Source: an uncultured Dictyoglomus sp. (lineage in GTDB: Bacteria > Dictyoglomota > Dictyoglomia > Dictyoglomales > Dictyoglomaceae). Taken from it: DNA of 8,141 bases. This document shows positions 1 through 6,348 of the stretch, in pieces; position 1 is the first letter of the stretch; each line of letters begins with the position of its first letter. The notes under the pieces were generated by a model. It worked only from the letters and a program-made list of their open reading frames with translations. It did no database searches and was not told the DNA's origin. The translations under genes were made by a program, and so were the position numbers. The stretch spans positions 1 to 8,141 of the forward strand of contig CALHTV010000122.1 of assembly GCA_938039765.1 (NCBI GenBank), read 5' to 3'.

Positions 1-1295
1 GGCTCTTTGTTATAAAAAAAGTCTTCTCCTGCTGGATTTATATAGATTGGCTTGTCATCCTTATATATGATGACAATATTAGGGAATTCTTCTATAATCG
101 CATTACTAACAGAACTTACTTTATCTATTAAGTAGGTAATGCACATTTCCTTCTCTGCCTTACCAAGAATTACAGCTATAGCCTTTTCTCTACAGCTTGA
201 ATATCCACAGGCACCGCAATTTAATTCCTTTTTAGGATTATCTTTCCCCATTTCTCTCAAAACTTTTATTATCTTTTCTTCAGGAACTTCAATAATCTTT
301 CTCTTAGGAGTAAACTCTCTTCTGATATTTTCAACAATTTGGAAATTTATAGGCTCATATTTTAATTCTCTAAATCTCTCAGTATACTTTAGAATTCTCT
401 TTCGCTTATCCAAAATGCTTATATCTTTTCTTATAGCTGGCCCATTTATGCATCCTCCAAAACATGATGAAGCCTCTATGACAAAACCTACTCCAAAAGA
501 GGAAATGTTTTGAAAGACTTTAATAATATTATCTACCCCTTCAATTACCATATAATTTAGCCAATCTCCCTCAAGAGTAGAATTTATACCCCCACTTATT
601 GGATAAAACCTACCTCTATTAGGATATGGAGGGGTAGGATAACTTTCTTCTAAGTCCTCAATATCTATATTGCTTTTCTTAATAAGACTTGTTAATTCTT
701 CATAGGTTAAAACTATATCTATATGTTCTTCGCCATCTCTCTTTTTAGCTATACATGGTCCTATATAGACTACAGGAAAAGTCCCAAAATAGTTTCTCAT
801 AAATAAAGCATGGACATTCATTGGAGACAGGAAAGGAGCAAGGTAAGGAATAACCTCTGGATAATATTTTTCAGCTATTTCCACAACTATAGGACAAGCG
901 GTGGTAATTATAGTTTTGTTTATATTTCTCTGGATATAATCTTTATAAAAATAAGAAACTATATCCGCTCCAATAGCTGTTTCTTGTACTGCTATAGCTC
1001 CAATTTTTTTTAAAAAAGTAATAACTTTAAGAGGTTCATCAAAATGAGCAAAAAAAGAAGGTGCAATAGAAACTAAAAATGGTCTTCCTTTTAACTCTTC
1101 TAACTTATGAATATTCTTAACATATGTCCTTGCATTTTGAGGACATATTTCTATACAATTTCCACACAAAATACACTCATCATCAAGCACATAGGATTTT
1201 CCGCTGTTAAACATTATGGACTTAACAGGACAAACTCTTAAACATTTATAACAATATTGACAGTTAATTTCTTGAGTCAGAATTAATTTTTTCAT
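1..1295 (-). CDS. Sensory-type [FeFe]-hydrogenase-like protein (HydS/HsfB-like), 3' end outside window
   Basis: Translating the minus strand from an ATG at 1293-1295 gives 431 open residues that run off the left edge, so the C-terminus is missing. Two ferredoxin motifs bind [4Fe-4S] clusters (C12, C15, C18, C22 and C41, C44, C47, C51). An H-cluster domain follows, with all four expected cluster cysteines: C134 in TTACP, C181 in GPCIAKK, and C278 and C282 in SSCFGGC. The proton-relay cysteine of catalytic enzymes (TSCCP) is alanine here (A133), and the two usual methionines near the active site appear to be G179 and S276. This is the pattern known for sensory group hydrogenases such as Thermotoga HydS. 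C360, C363, C368 and C385 form a further Fe-S domain, and a PAS-like region begins near 392. An AGAGG ribosome-binding site (1304-1308) lies 8 bases upstream. Probable role: cytoplasmic H2 or redox sensor controlling hydrogenase genes. The family is well supported; the role is inferred. Confidence 0.88.
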   Translation of the reverse strand, partial: MKKLILTQEINCQYCYKCLRVCPVKSIMFNSGKSYVLDDECILCGNCIEICPQNARTYVKNIHKLEELKGRPFLVSIAPSFFAHFDEPLKVITFLKKIGAIAVQETAIGADIVSYFYKDYIQRNINKTIITTACPIVVEIAEKYYPEVIPYLAPFLSPMNVHALFMRNYFGTFPVVYIGPCIAKKRDGEEHIDIVLTYEELTSLIKKSNIDIEDLEESYPTPPYPNRGRFYPISGGINSTLEGDWLNYMVIEGVDNIIKVFQNISSFGVGFVIEASSCFGGCINGPAIRKDISILDKRKRILKYTERFRELKYEPINFQIVENIRREFTPKRKIIEVPEEKIIKVLREMGKDNPKKELNCGACGYSSCREKAIAVILGKAEKEMCITYLIDKVSSVSNAIIEEFPNIVIIYKDDKPIYINPAGEDFFYNKE

Positions 1296-1312
1296 CTTTT
1301 TAACCTCTATTA

Positions 1313-1350
1313 ATATCGCACTTTAAATAACGTTATTTTTTTCACGATAT
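1313..1350. promoter_or_regulatory. Nested dyad, candidate operator in the HydS-like leader
   Basis: Two inverted repeats share one centre, between 1331 and 1332. The inner one is the perfect 14-base palindrome AAATAACGTTATTT (1325-1338). The outer one pairs ATATCG (1313-1318) with CGATAT (1345-1350). The block lies between the proposed minus-strand -10 box (1351-1356) and the AGAGG ribosome-binding site, so it covers the likely transcription start. The inner palindrome has no loop, which favours protein binding to DNA over an RNA hairpin. It does not resemble the Rex consensus, and the binding protein is unknown. Confidence 0.45.
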
Positions 1351-1379
1351 ATTTTAAAACTAGAGTCGGATTAAATCAA
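1351..1379 (-). promoter_or_regulatory. Sigma-70-type promoter for the HydS-like gene
   Basis: On the minus strand, a -35 box TTGATT (1374-1379) is followed by exactly 17 bases and a -10 box TAAAAT (1351-1356). This matches the bacterial consensus at 4/6 and 5/6 positions. Transcription would start near 1344, giving a leader of about 50 bases before the ATG at 1295. The call rests on sequence only, and an AT-rich region yields such matches by chance fairly often. Confidence 0.5.
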
Positions 1380-1441
1380 TTAAAATTTTGTTAAAATCAA
1401 ATTTACTTTTAGAAGTATCTTAAACTAGTTACAAATAATTA

Positions 1442-1470
1442 TTGAAGAAATCTTTAAAAAATATTATACT
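1442..1470 (+). promoter_or_regulatory. Sigma-70-type promoter for the lipoprotein gene
   Basis: TTGAAG (1442-1447) and TATACT (1465-1470) are separated by 17 bases, matching the -35 and -10 consensus at 4/6 and 5/6. Transcription would start near 1477 and leave a leader of about 90 bases. The leader carries the 8-mer AAGGGGGT twice, at 1495-1502 and 1552-1559. Only the second copy is spaced correctly (9 bases) to serve the ATG at 1568. Confidence 0.5.
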
Positions 1471-1567
1471 TAAATACAGAAAAACTTTATAAATAAGGGG
1501 GTGTAGATATTTTTTTAATTGTATCTGTAACTATTTTCAAAAAACTTGTTAAAGGGGGTTATAAAAA

Positions 1568-2158
1568 ATGAAAAAATATTTTGGCCTCTTAACAATTGTG
1601 ATTCTTATATTCTTTATTGCAGGATGCGCAGGAGCCCCTCAAGTTACTACAGAAGAGAAAGCTCCAGGAGTTACAGAAGTCACAACTCCCACAGGAAAAG
1701 CTACCGTAGTTAATGTGACCCGATTAGGGGTTTTCGACGAACCTCTTATGTTTTCTGCCCCTTCTAACTGGTATATTGTAGTCCAGGGAACTGCTGAGGC
1801 AGAAGAATATGGATCTAAAGAAGGTGTATTTTATGTAAAAATTAAAAATCCTGGAGATGCTTTCTGGCATATTCAATTCGGAACTCATATACCTCTTTCT
1901 GCCAATAAGAAATATAAGCTTACTTTTGAAGCAAAAGCGGATACTCCAAGAGATCTACAAGTAAGAGCAATTCAAGATCAAACGTGGGAAATAGTAGTAA
2001 GTAAAGTTTTTGATCTCACAACAGAAATGCAAAAATTTGAATGGGAATTCATCCCATCAAAAGCTGCTCACATAATTGTGTTTGATATGGGTAAGATAAG
2101 TGAAAAAAGTATAGCTACAACAATTTACCTTGATAATGTGGAGTTAACTGAAGAATAA
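1568..2158 (+). CDS. Lipoprotein with a CBM4/9-like carbohydrate-binding module
   Basis: This 196-residue protein begins with a lysine pair and a hydrophobic segment (about residues 5-19) ending in the lipobox IAGC. C20 would be the lipidated cysteine, so the protein is probably exported and anchored to the outer face of the membrane. A Thr/Pro-rich linker (about 25-45) leads to one beta-sandwich-like domain (about 50-195). Features typical of the CBM4/9 fold include the WHIQF strand near 100-104, KKYKLTFEAKAD (114-125), an aromatic W140, and a closing YLDNVEL (187-193). No catalytic domain is present, so it may bind polysaccharide or an oligosaccharide for another protein, or have a structural role. 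It is transcribed alone, away from the HydS-like gene, and ends at a strong hairpin. The lipoprotein call is firm; the sugar-binding role comes from fold resemblance. Confidence 0.8.
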   Translation: MKKYFGLLTIVILIFFIAGCAGAPQVTTEEKAPGVTEVTTPTGKATVVNVTRLGVFDEPLMFSAPSNWYIVVQGTAEAEEYGSKEGVFYVKIKNPGDAFWHIQFGTHIPLSANKKYKLTFEAKADTPRDLQVRAIQDQTWEIVVSKVFDLTTEMQKFEWEFIPSKAAHIIVFDMGKISEKSIATTIYLDNVELTEE

Positions 2159-2163
2159 AAAGT

Positions 2164-2191
2164 AAGAGGGGGACTTTATGTCCCCCTTTTT
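2164..2191 (+). terminator. Rho-independent terminator after the lipoprotein gene, probably bidirectional
   Basis: AGGGGGAC (2167-2174) pairs with GTCCCCCT (2180-2187) around a TTTAT loop and is followed by a T run (2187-2191), starting 8 bases after the stop codon. Further A-T pairs extend the stem at its base. On the minus strand the same GC-rich stem is followed by TCTTACTTTTT, so it may also end the tldD-tldE transcript, whose last gene stops at 2273. Confidence 0.88.
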
Positions 2192-2192
2192 A

Positions 2193-2211
2193 TTAGCTCA
2201 TTATGAGCTAA
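2193..2211. repeat. 19-base inverted repeat between convergent genes
   Basis: TTAGCTCAT and ATGAGCTAA are perfect 9-base inverted arms separated by one T. As RNA this would be a 7-base stem with a 5-base loop. It lies directly next to the GC-rich terminator, in the 114-base gap between the lipoprotein stop and the tldE stop. No T run follows on either strand, so it is not a terminator itself. It could stabilise the 3' end of the tldE transcript. Confidence 0.45.
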
Positions 2212-2272
2212 AGAGCTTACTCCAGAGCATAATTTTTAATTCTCAAATACAAATTCTAAAAGATCTCTTTTT

Positions 2273-3586
2273 TTATTCTTTAATTGCTACACTTACATCA
2301 TCAAAAAGCACCGAAGGAAATACACCCATGTTAGATAAATATAATTTGTCTTCTATGCTGACCACATTTCTCATAACCTCATAAATATTTCCAGCCACCA
2401 TAGCATCCTTTACATGCCCTATTATCTCTCCATTTTCTACATATATTCCAGGAGAAAGACCTATTGAAAAATCACCATTAGGAATATTCCCACTATGAGC
2501 TCCTAAAGCTTGTGAAACTATTATACCTTTATCAATAGATCTAATCATATCATAAAAATTCTTATCTCCTGGAACCATATGAAGATGTTCTAAAGAAGGA
2601 GATGGCCTAACCCTTATACTCTCCTGTCCCCAATCAGTAGCCTTATAGCCATGTCCAGTTGAACCTACGTTAAGCTTACTTCCATAATAGAGATCAAAAT
2701 AAAAATTCTTGAGAACTCCCTTCTCAACTATTGGTAATACCCTACAATCAACTCCCTCATCATCAAAAGATCTTGCTCCTGGTAAAGAATCATTCAAAGG
2801 ATCATCATATATAGTTATAGAGGAATCAAAAATCTGGGTACCAATTTTGTCAATGAGGGGTGTGGTCTTTTCATAAACATTTTTACCATTAGTTCCATAG
2901 GTTAATCTCCATATGAGGACGTACATCGTATTGGGTAAAAAAAGTACTTTCATTCTGCCACCTTTAGGTTTTACTTCTCTCTTAGAATTGTTATAAAGAA
3001 AAGTTATATAATCCATATCTTCTTTTGGAAATTCTTTAAACTTTTTATCTGCAACTATTCTCATAACAGAGGAATAGGAACCAGGATACATAGCAGCAGT
3101 ATAGCAATAGTAAATTGAATTTTTAATATTGTAATCTACCCCTCTGCTATTAATAATTCTAATTTCTAAAACTACTTTATTGAGCCCTACATTTATTTGG
3201 GTTTTTGTAGTTTCATAAAGAATCTCAGAGATTCTTTGACCTTCTTCTACCATCTTTGTGTTAGAGAGTTTTTCAATTTCAGGATCATAAGTATTTAATA
3301 TTTTTAAATATCTTTTTTCAGGAAAATTAAAATCTACCTTCACTTCCCCTTTTAAGGAATCAATAGCATTTTTTACAAGGGATTCAGGATCTAACAAATT
3401 CTTAGTATAAGAAAAACCAAGAAAGCCATCCTTTATTACCCTTAAAGATATACCTGATTGAATAACACTTTCTATGTCTTTCAAAACTCCATTTTCGAAA
3501 GAAACCTGTGAGCCCAAATAACTTATCTGATAAATTTCCACTTCATCAGCATATTTTTTCCCAAGTTCTAATAACTTTTCTAACAT
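2273..3586 (-). CDS. tldE: TldE/PmbA-type subunit of the TldD/TldE metalloprotease
   Basis: This 437-residue protein is close to the usual PmbA/TldE length (about 450). The family layout is visible: an alpha/beta N-terminal half and a C-terminal half with the GARSFDDEGVD segment (270-280) and the GAHSGNIPNGDFS block (362-374), followed by VENGEI (383-388). It lacks HExxxH, as expected for the non-catalytic partner that completes the TldD active-site chamber. In characterised systems the heterodimer digests unfolded peptides and removes leaders from modified peptides such as microcin B17. The ATG at 3584-3586 is only 3 bases after the tldD stop. Its ribosome-binding site AGGAGG (3597-3602) lies inside the last codons of tldD, so the two are co-transcribed and probably coupled in translation. 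Cytoplasmic; substrate not evident here. Confidence 0.93.
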   Translation of the reverse strand: MLEKLLELGKKYADEVEIYQISYLGSQVSFENGVLKDIESVIQSGISLRVIKDGFLGFSYTKNLLDPESLVKNAIDSLKGEVKVDFNFPEKRYLKILNTYDPEIEKLSNTKMVEEGQRISEILYETTKTQINVGLNKVVLEIRIINSRGVDYNIKNSIYYCYTAAMYPGSYSSVMRIVADKKFKEFPKEDMDYITFLYNNSKREVKPKGGRMKVLFLPNTMYVLIWRLTYGTNGKNVYEKTTPLIDKIGTQIFDSSITIYDDPLNDSLPGARSFDDEGVDCRVLPIVEKGVLKNFYFDLYYGSKLNVGSTGHGYKATDWGQESIRVRPSPSLEHLHMVPGDKNFYDMIRSIDKGIIVSQALGAHSGNIPNGDFSIGLSPGIYVENGEIIGHVKDAMVAGNIYEVMRNVVSIEDKLYLSNMGVFPSVLFDDVSVAIKE

Positions 3587-3589
3587 TAA

Positions 3590-4951
3590 TTAAACACCTC
3601 CTATAACTACATTCTTTACCAATATATGGGGTCCACCATGACAAGATCTAATATTTAACTGTCCTTTTCCACATCCCCCTACTTCGCTTAGTTCAAAATC
3701 TTTTCCAATAGCCACAATATCCTTTAAGGTTTGGTAGAGATTACCTGAGATATTTATGTCTCTTACCATTTTACCAATCTTACCCCCCTTCACTTCAAAT
3801 CCATACTGAGCTCCAAAGGTAAAGTTTTCTCCTGAAGTTTGTCCTCCTTTAGCATCCAAAATATACAATCCATCCCCCAAAAGGTCTAAAAGTTCTTCTA
3901 AAGTCTTATCTTTAGGTTCTATAAATATATTCCCCATACGCACTATAGGAGCATATCTATAATCTTCAGCTACACAATGCCCTGAAACAGGTTCACCAAA
4001 CTCTGCAGCAGTCCTTCTAGAATGAAGTCTTCCTACTAAGACTCCATCCCTCAAAAGATAAGTTCTTCTTGTCCTAACTCCTTCATCATCATATTTATAA
4101 AATCCTAGTTGATTAGGTATAGTAGGATCATCGACAATGGTTAATATCTCATTACCAAGTTTTGTCCCAATCTTCATTCTTTCTCTCATAGAAGGATTAT
4201 CCTCAATGAGATCTGCTTCTGAAAAATGTCCAAAGGCTTCATGGGTAAAAACCCCTGCCATATCAGGATTTAGGATTACATTATATACCCCACCTTTTAC
4301 TGGCTCAGCTTTTAGTAAATCTAATACGATTTTTGTTTTCTTCTCAAACTCATCTTCTCGATTTCTAAGCCTATAAAAACCATCACTCCCTCCAATTCCT
4401 ACTCTTACATTCTGCACTATACCCCCATTCCTACTAATAAGCATACCTCTTATTCCTGTAGTAATTAAGTCTTCCCTTATTTCTGTCCCCTCAGAGTTAA
4501 CAAAATATTTCTCTCTTATAACCTCTGTATACTGCATATTTGTAATTATATTTTCAAATTGCAATGGAATTTCATTATAGTGTCTTAAAAGTTCCAACTT
4601 TTCATCAATAGGAATCTTTCTTGGATCTTCCTTCAATGAAGGAATGAAAGTATCTTTTATAACTTCTACTTCTGCAAGCCTCACCTTTTTCTTTGAATTT
4701 TGTGAAATTAATTCCGCATTCTCCAGGGCAATTTTCAAGGCTCTTTCTGCATCTTCTATTTTTGTAAAAGATACCCAAGAAAAACCACCATTTTTAAGAA
4801 CCCTTACTACAAAACCATCTCCTGAATTTGAACCCAACTGAAAAATCTCTCTTTTATTAAGGATAATCTTAGTCTCATACATTTTTTCATAGCGAATATC
4901 TACATAATCGGCAGAGATTTTTGAAATTATCTCTCGAAGTTTATCAAACAT
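3590..4951 (-). CDS. tldD: TldD-type catalytic subunit of the TldD/TldE metalloprotease
   Basis: This 453-residue protein is slightly shorter than E. coli TldD (about 480). It carries the family zinc-protease signature HExxxH, as THEAFGH at 236-242 with H237, E238 and H242. A late GGCGKGQ motif (425-431) supplies C427, which by family knowledge is the third zinc ligand. Other conserved blocks include DDEGVRTRRTYLL (288-300) and GGQTSGENFTFGAQYG (369-384), a typical TldD stretch. With TldE it forms a protease chamber for unfolded or modified peptides. The start is set by AAGGAGG at 4963-4969, 11 bases before the ATG at 4951. It is the first gene of a two-gene operon with its own promoter, separated from the upstream NifX-type gene by about 200 bases and a terminator. 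No modified-peptide precursor or modification enzyme is in the window, so a general peptide-digesting role is as likely as RiPP maturation. Confidence 0.95.
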   Translation of the reverse strand: MFDKLREIISKISADYVDIRYEKMYETKIILNKREIFQLGSNSGDGFVVRVLKNGGFSWVSFTKIEDAERALKIALENAELISQNSKKKVRLAEVEVIKDTFIPSLKEDPRKIPIDEKLELLRHYNEIPLQFENIITNMQYTEVIREKYFVNSEGTEIREDLITTGIRGMLISRNGGIVQNVRVGIGGSDGFYRLRNREDEFEKKTKIVLDLLKAEPVKGGVYNVILNPDMAGVFTHEAFGHFSEADLIEDNPSMRERMKIGTKLGNEILTIVDDPTIPNQLGFYKYDDEGVRTRRTYLLRDGVLVGRLHSRRTAAEFGEPVSGHCVAEDYRYAPIVRMGNIFIEPKDKTLEELLDLLGDGLYILDAKGGQTSGENFTFGAQYGFEVKGGKIGKMVRDINISGNLYQTLKDIVAIGKDFELSEVGGCGKGQLNIRSCHGGPHILVKNVVIGGV

Positions 4952-4974
4952 TCCCCTTACTACCTCCTTGCAAA

Positions 4975-4990
4975 TAAGTTAGGTAACTTA
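4975..4990. promoter_or_regulatory. 16-base dyad at the tldD transcription start, candidate operator
   Basis: TAAGTTA and TAACTTA are perfect 7-base inverted arms around a GG centre. The element lies between the proposed minus-strand -10 box (5000-5005) and the tldD ribosome-binding site (4963-4969), right at the expected start of transcription near 4993. That is a common place for a repressor operator. The binding protein is unknown. Confidence 0.4.
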
Positions 4991-4999
4991 GTTAATTTA

Positions 5000-5028
5000 A
5001 GTATAACAATAAAAGAAGTAAAAATGAA
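5000..5028 (-). promoter_or_regulatory. Promoter for tldD-tldE
   Basis: On the minus strand, TTCATT (5023-5028) is followed by 17 bases and TATACT (5000-5005). The -10 box matches 5/6 and the -35 box only 3/6, so the promoter may be weak or need an activator. It lies downstream of the terminator that closes the preceding operon, which supports independent transcription of tldD-tldE. Confidence 0.45.
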
Positions 5029-5054
5029 CTTAAAAATTAAAAAATTCAAATATA

Positions 5055-5087
5055 GAAAAAACAGATATAGGCTAATAAATACCTGTT
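5055..5087 (-). terminator. Terminator of the padR-to-nifX-type operon
   Basis: Read on the minus strand, AACAGGTAT (5079-5087) pairs with ATATCTGTT (5060-5068), including one G-U pair, around a 10-base loop. A U tract follows (5056-5059, continuing the two U of the stem). The stem is AU-rich and the loop long, so termination may be incomplete. It lies about 70 bases after the NifX-type stop and before the tldD promoter. Confidence 0.6.
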
Positions 5088-5155
5088 ACCAAAACTTAAA
5101 GGTCTTTTTTAGGATTCAATATTTAAAGAAACAAACCTACAAGAGAAGAATAACT

Positions 5156-5519
5156 TTAATGAAGAATTTCTAATAAGTTTATCAATTCACCTTTAATATA
5201 CAACTCTACAGCTTTGTCTACTTCAATTTCATTACTAACATAAACCTCAATTCCTGCAGATATTAGATCCTCATAAAGTCTTCTCCCCATTCCACGAGAA
5301 ACAACCGCTTTACAATCTTTTAAATTTTCAATAATAAGAGAATGACTATCATGTTGATGCCCGTTTAAAAAGTGCACTCGCGTGTCCTGTAAAGGCATTA
5401 AGAATATATTTCTTATCCTTTATTTCCCCATTCTCAATTTCAAAAATAACAAATCCTCTTGTTCTGCCAAAATGAGAAGAGATTATCTTTCCATCATCAG
5501 AGGCCACTGCAATTTTCAT
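5156..5519 (-). pseudogene. NifX/NifB-type (dinitrogenase Fe-Mo cofactor domain) protein, frameshifted as given
   Basis: From an ATG at 5517-5519 the minus strand reads [20 protein letters not shown]..., the standard start of small NifX/NifB-domain proteins. This frame continues through NAFTGHA but meets TGA at 5349-5351 after 56 codons. The rest of the family (HQHDSHS, then DCKAVVSRGMGRRLYEDL) is in the +1 frame and runs to the stop at 5156. Removing one base near the A run at 5367-5371 joins the two into a 120-residue protein of normal family length. These proteins bind Fe-S or Fe-Mo cofactor-like clusters, and relatives outside nitrogen fixation often sit beside Mrp ATPases. The ATG is 4 bases after the mrp stop. 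An ATG at 5398 would give only an 80-residue C-terminal piece with no good ribosome-binding site in view. Family is sure; whether the gene is broken in the cell is not. Confidence 0.85.
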
Positions 5520-5523
5520 ATTT

Positions 5524-6348
5524 TTACCTCCCTTTTAAAAAATCTTCAATTTTATCTGTAATCTCTAAGAAAACCTTAGCAATCTCAGAATCCTTTTTCC
5601 CTACAATAAAAGGTAATCCTTTATCTCCACTGTCACTTATCTTAACATCTAAGGAAATTTTACCTAAGAATGAAATCTTTAAATCCTTTGCTATTCTTTC
5701 ACCTCCACCACTTCCAAATATATCTATCTTTGCGCTACAATGGGGACAAATAAAACCACTCATATTTTCCACCACTCCTATTATTGGTAGGTTAAGAACC
5801 TTAGCAAAGCCTACAGATCTTCTTACTACTTTTTCAGAAACTTCCGAAGGAATAGTCACAATAACAACTCCATCTGGGTTTGGAAGGTCTTGAGCAATAC
5901 TCAAAGACTCATCGCCAGTGCCCGGAGGAAGATCAACTATTAAGAATTTCAATTCTCCCCATACTATATCTGATAAAAATTGTCTTATAAGTTGAGCTTT
6001 TAAGGGACCTCTCCAAATTATTGGAGAATCTTCATCCTGAATCATAAATCCTACCGATGCCACCTTAATTCCTAACGGACCCTCTGCAGGAATTATTCCA
6101 TCATCGGCTTGATACATTCTCTGGGAGGTCATATTGAACATTTTAGGAATACTATATCCATGAATATCTGCATCCAATATTCCCACTTTATTCTCATATC
6201 CTTTTACAGCAAATGCCATAGCAAGATTTGCAGAAAAAGTGCTTTTGCCAACCCCACCTTTCCCGCTCATAACTATAATTTTGTGTTTAATTTTACTCAT
6301 TCTCTCAGCAATCTTATTCCTCTGTAATATAAAATCTTCATTTCTCAT
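5524..6348 (-). CDS. mrp: Mrp/ApbC/NBP35-family Fe-S cluster carrier ATPase
   Basis: This 274-residue cytoplasmic P-loop ATPase has the deviant Walker A motif [10 protein letters not shown] at 28-37, with the signature lysine K30. The switch and Walker B-like blocks are GILDADIHG (56-64) and [10 protein letters not shown] (138-147). [11 protein letters not shown] (194-204) holds the C201-x-x-C204 pair by which Mrp dimers bridge a [4Fe-4S] cluster for delivery to target apoproteins. The N-terminal DUF59-type domain of some longer Mrp proteins is absent, so this is the short ApbC/NBP35-like form. Its ATG lies inside the end of the upstream permease gene (11-base overlap), implying coupled translation, and the NifX-type gene follows after 4 bases. 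The start is supported by AAGGGGA about 8 bases upstream. Function is known for the family; the target protein here is unknown, with the NifX-type neighbour as the first candidate. Confidence 0.93.
   Translation of the reverse strand: MRNEDFILQRNKIAERMSKIKHKIIVMSGKGGVGKSTFSANLAMAFAVKGYENKVGILDADIHGYSIPKMFNMTSQRMYQADDGIIPAEGPLGIKVASVGFMIQDEDSPIIWRGPLKAQLIRQFLSDIVWGELKFLIVDLPPGTGDESLSIAQDLPNPDGVVIVTIPSEVSEKVVRRSVGFAKVLNLPIIGVVENMSGFICPHCSAKIDIFGSGGGERIAKDLKISFLGKISLDVKISDSGDKGLPFIVGKKDSEIAKVFLEITDKIEDFLKGR
5526..5532 (-). promoter_or_regulatory. Ribosome-binding site fixing the NifX-type start at 5519
   Basis: GGGAGGT on the minus strand lies 6 bases upstream of the ATG at 5517-5519, overlapping the mrp stop codon. 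It shows that translation begins at the family-typical [10 protein letters not shown] and not at the internal ATG at 5398, so the frame break falls inside a translated gene. Confidence 0.8.

Noticed and set aside
139..513. Plus-strand open frame of 124 codons
   Set aside because: It lies antisense within the HydS-like gene, whose minus-strand translation has all the Fe-S and H-cluster motifs. No ribosome-binding site or recognisable domain supports the plus-strand frame.
1313..1350. Rex redox-repressor site before the hydrogenase-like gene
   Set aside because: Rex would be a natural regulator, but the palindrome AAATAACGTTATTT does not fit the known TTGTTAA-type Rex arms.
1505..1526. Possible AGATA/TATCT hairpin in the lipoprotein leader
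   Set aside because: Five A-T-rich pairs with a 12-base loop are too weak to call a structure.
1415..1536. Imperfect direct repeat GTATCTTAAACTAGTT / GTATCTGTAACTATTT flanking the lipoprotein promoter
   Set aside because: It matches 13 of 16 bases in very AT-rich DNA with over 100 bases between copies. Chance is a sufficient explanation.
5364..5371. Programmed -1 frameshift at TTTAAAC in the NifX-type gene
   Set aside because: The frames need a +1 change (or -2). A -1 slip on this heptamer leads from the second frame back into the first, the wrong direction.
5156..5398. Taking the 80-residue frame as a complete gene
   Set aside because: It lacks the family N-terminus, which is encoded just upstream in another frame with a good ribosome-binding site. 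It is the C-terminal part of a frameshifted gene.
5459..5893. Plus-strand open frame of 144 codons
   Set aside because: It is opposite mrp, which has clear Walker A and CxxC motifs. The frame is low-complexity Ser/Pro/Phe, as expected for a shadow.
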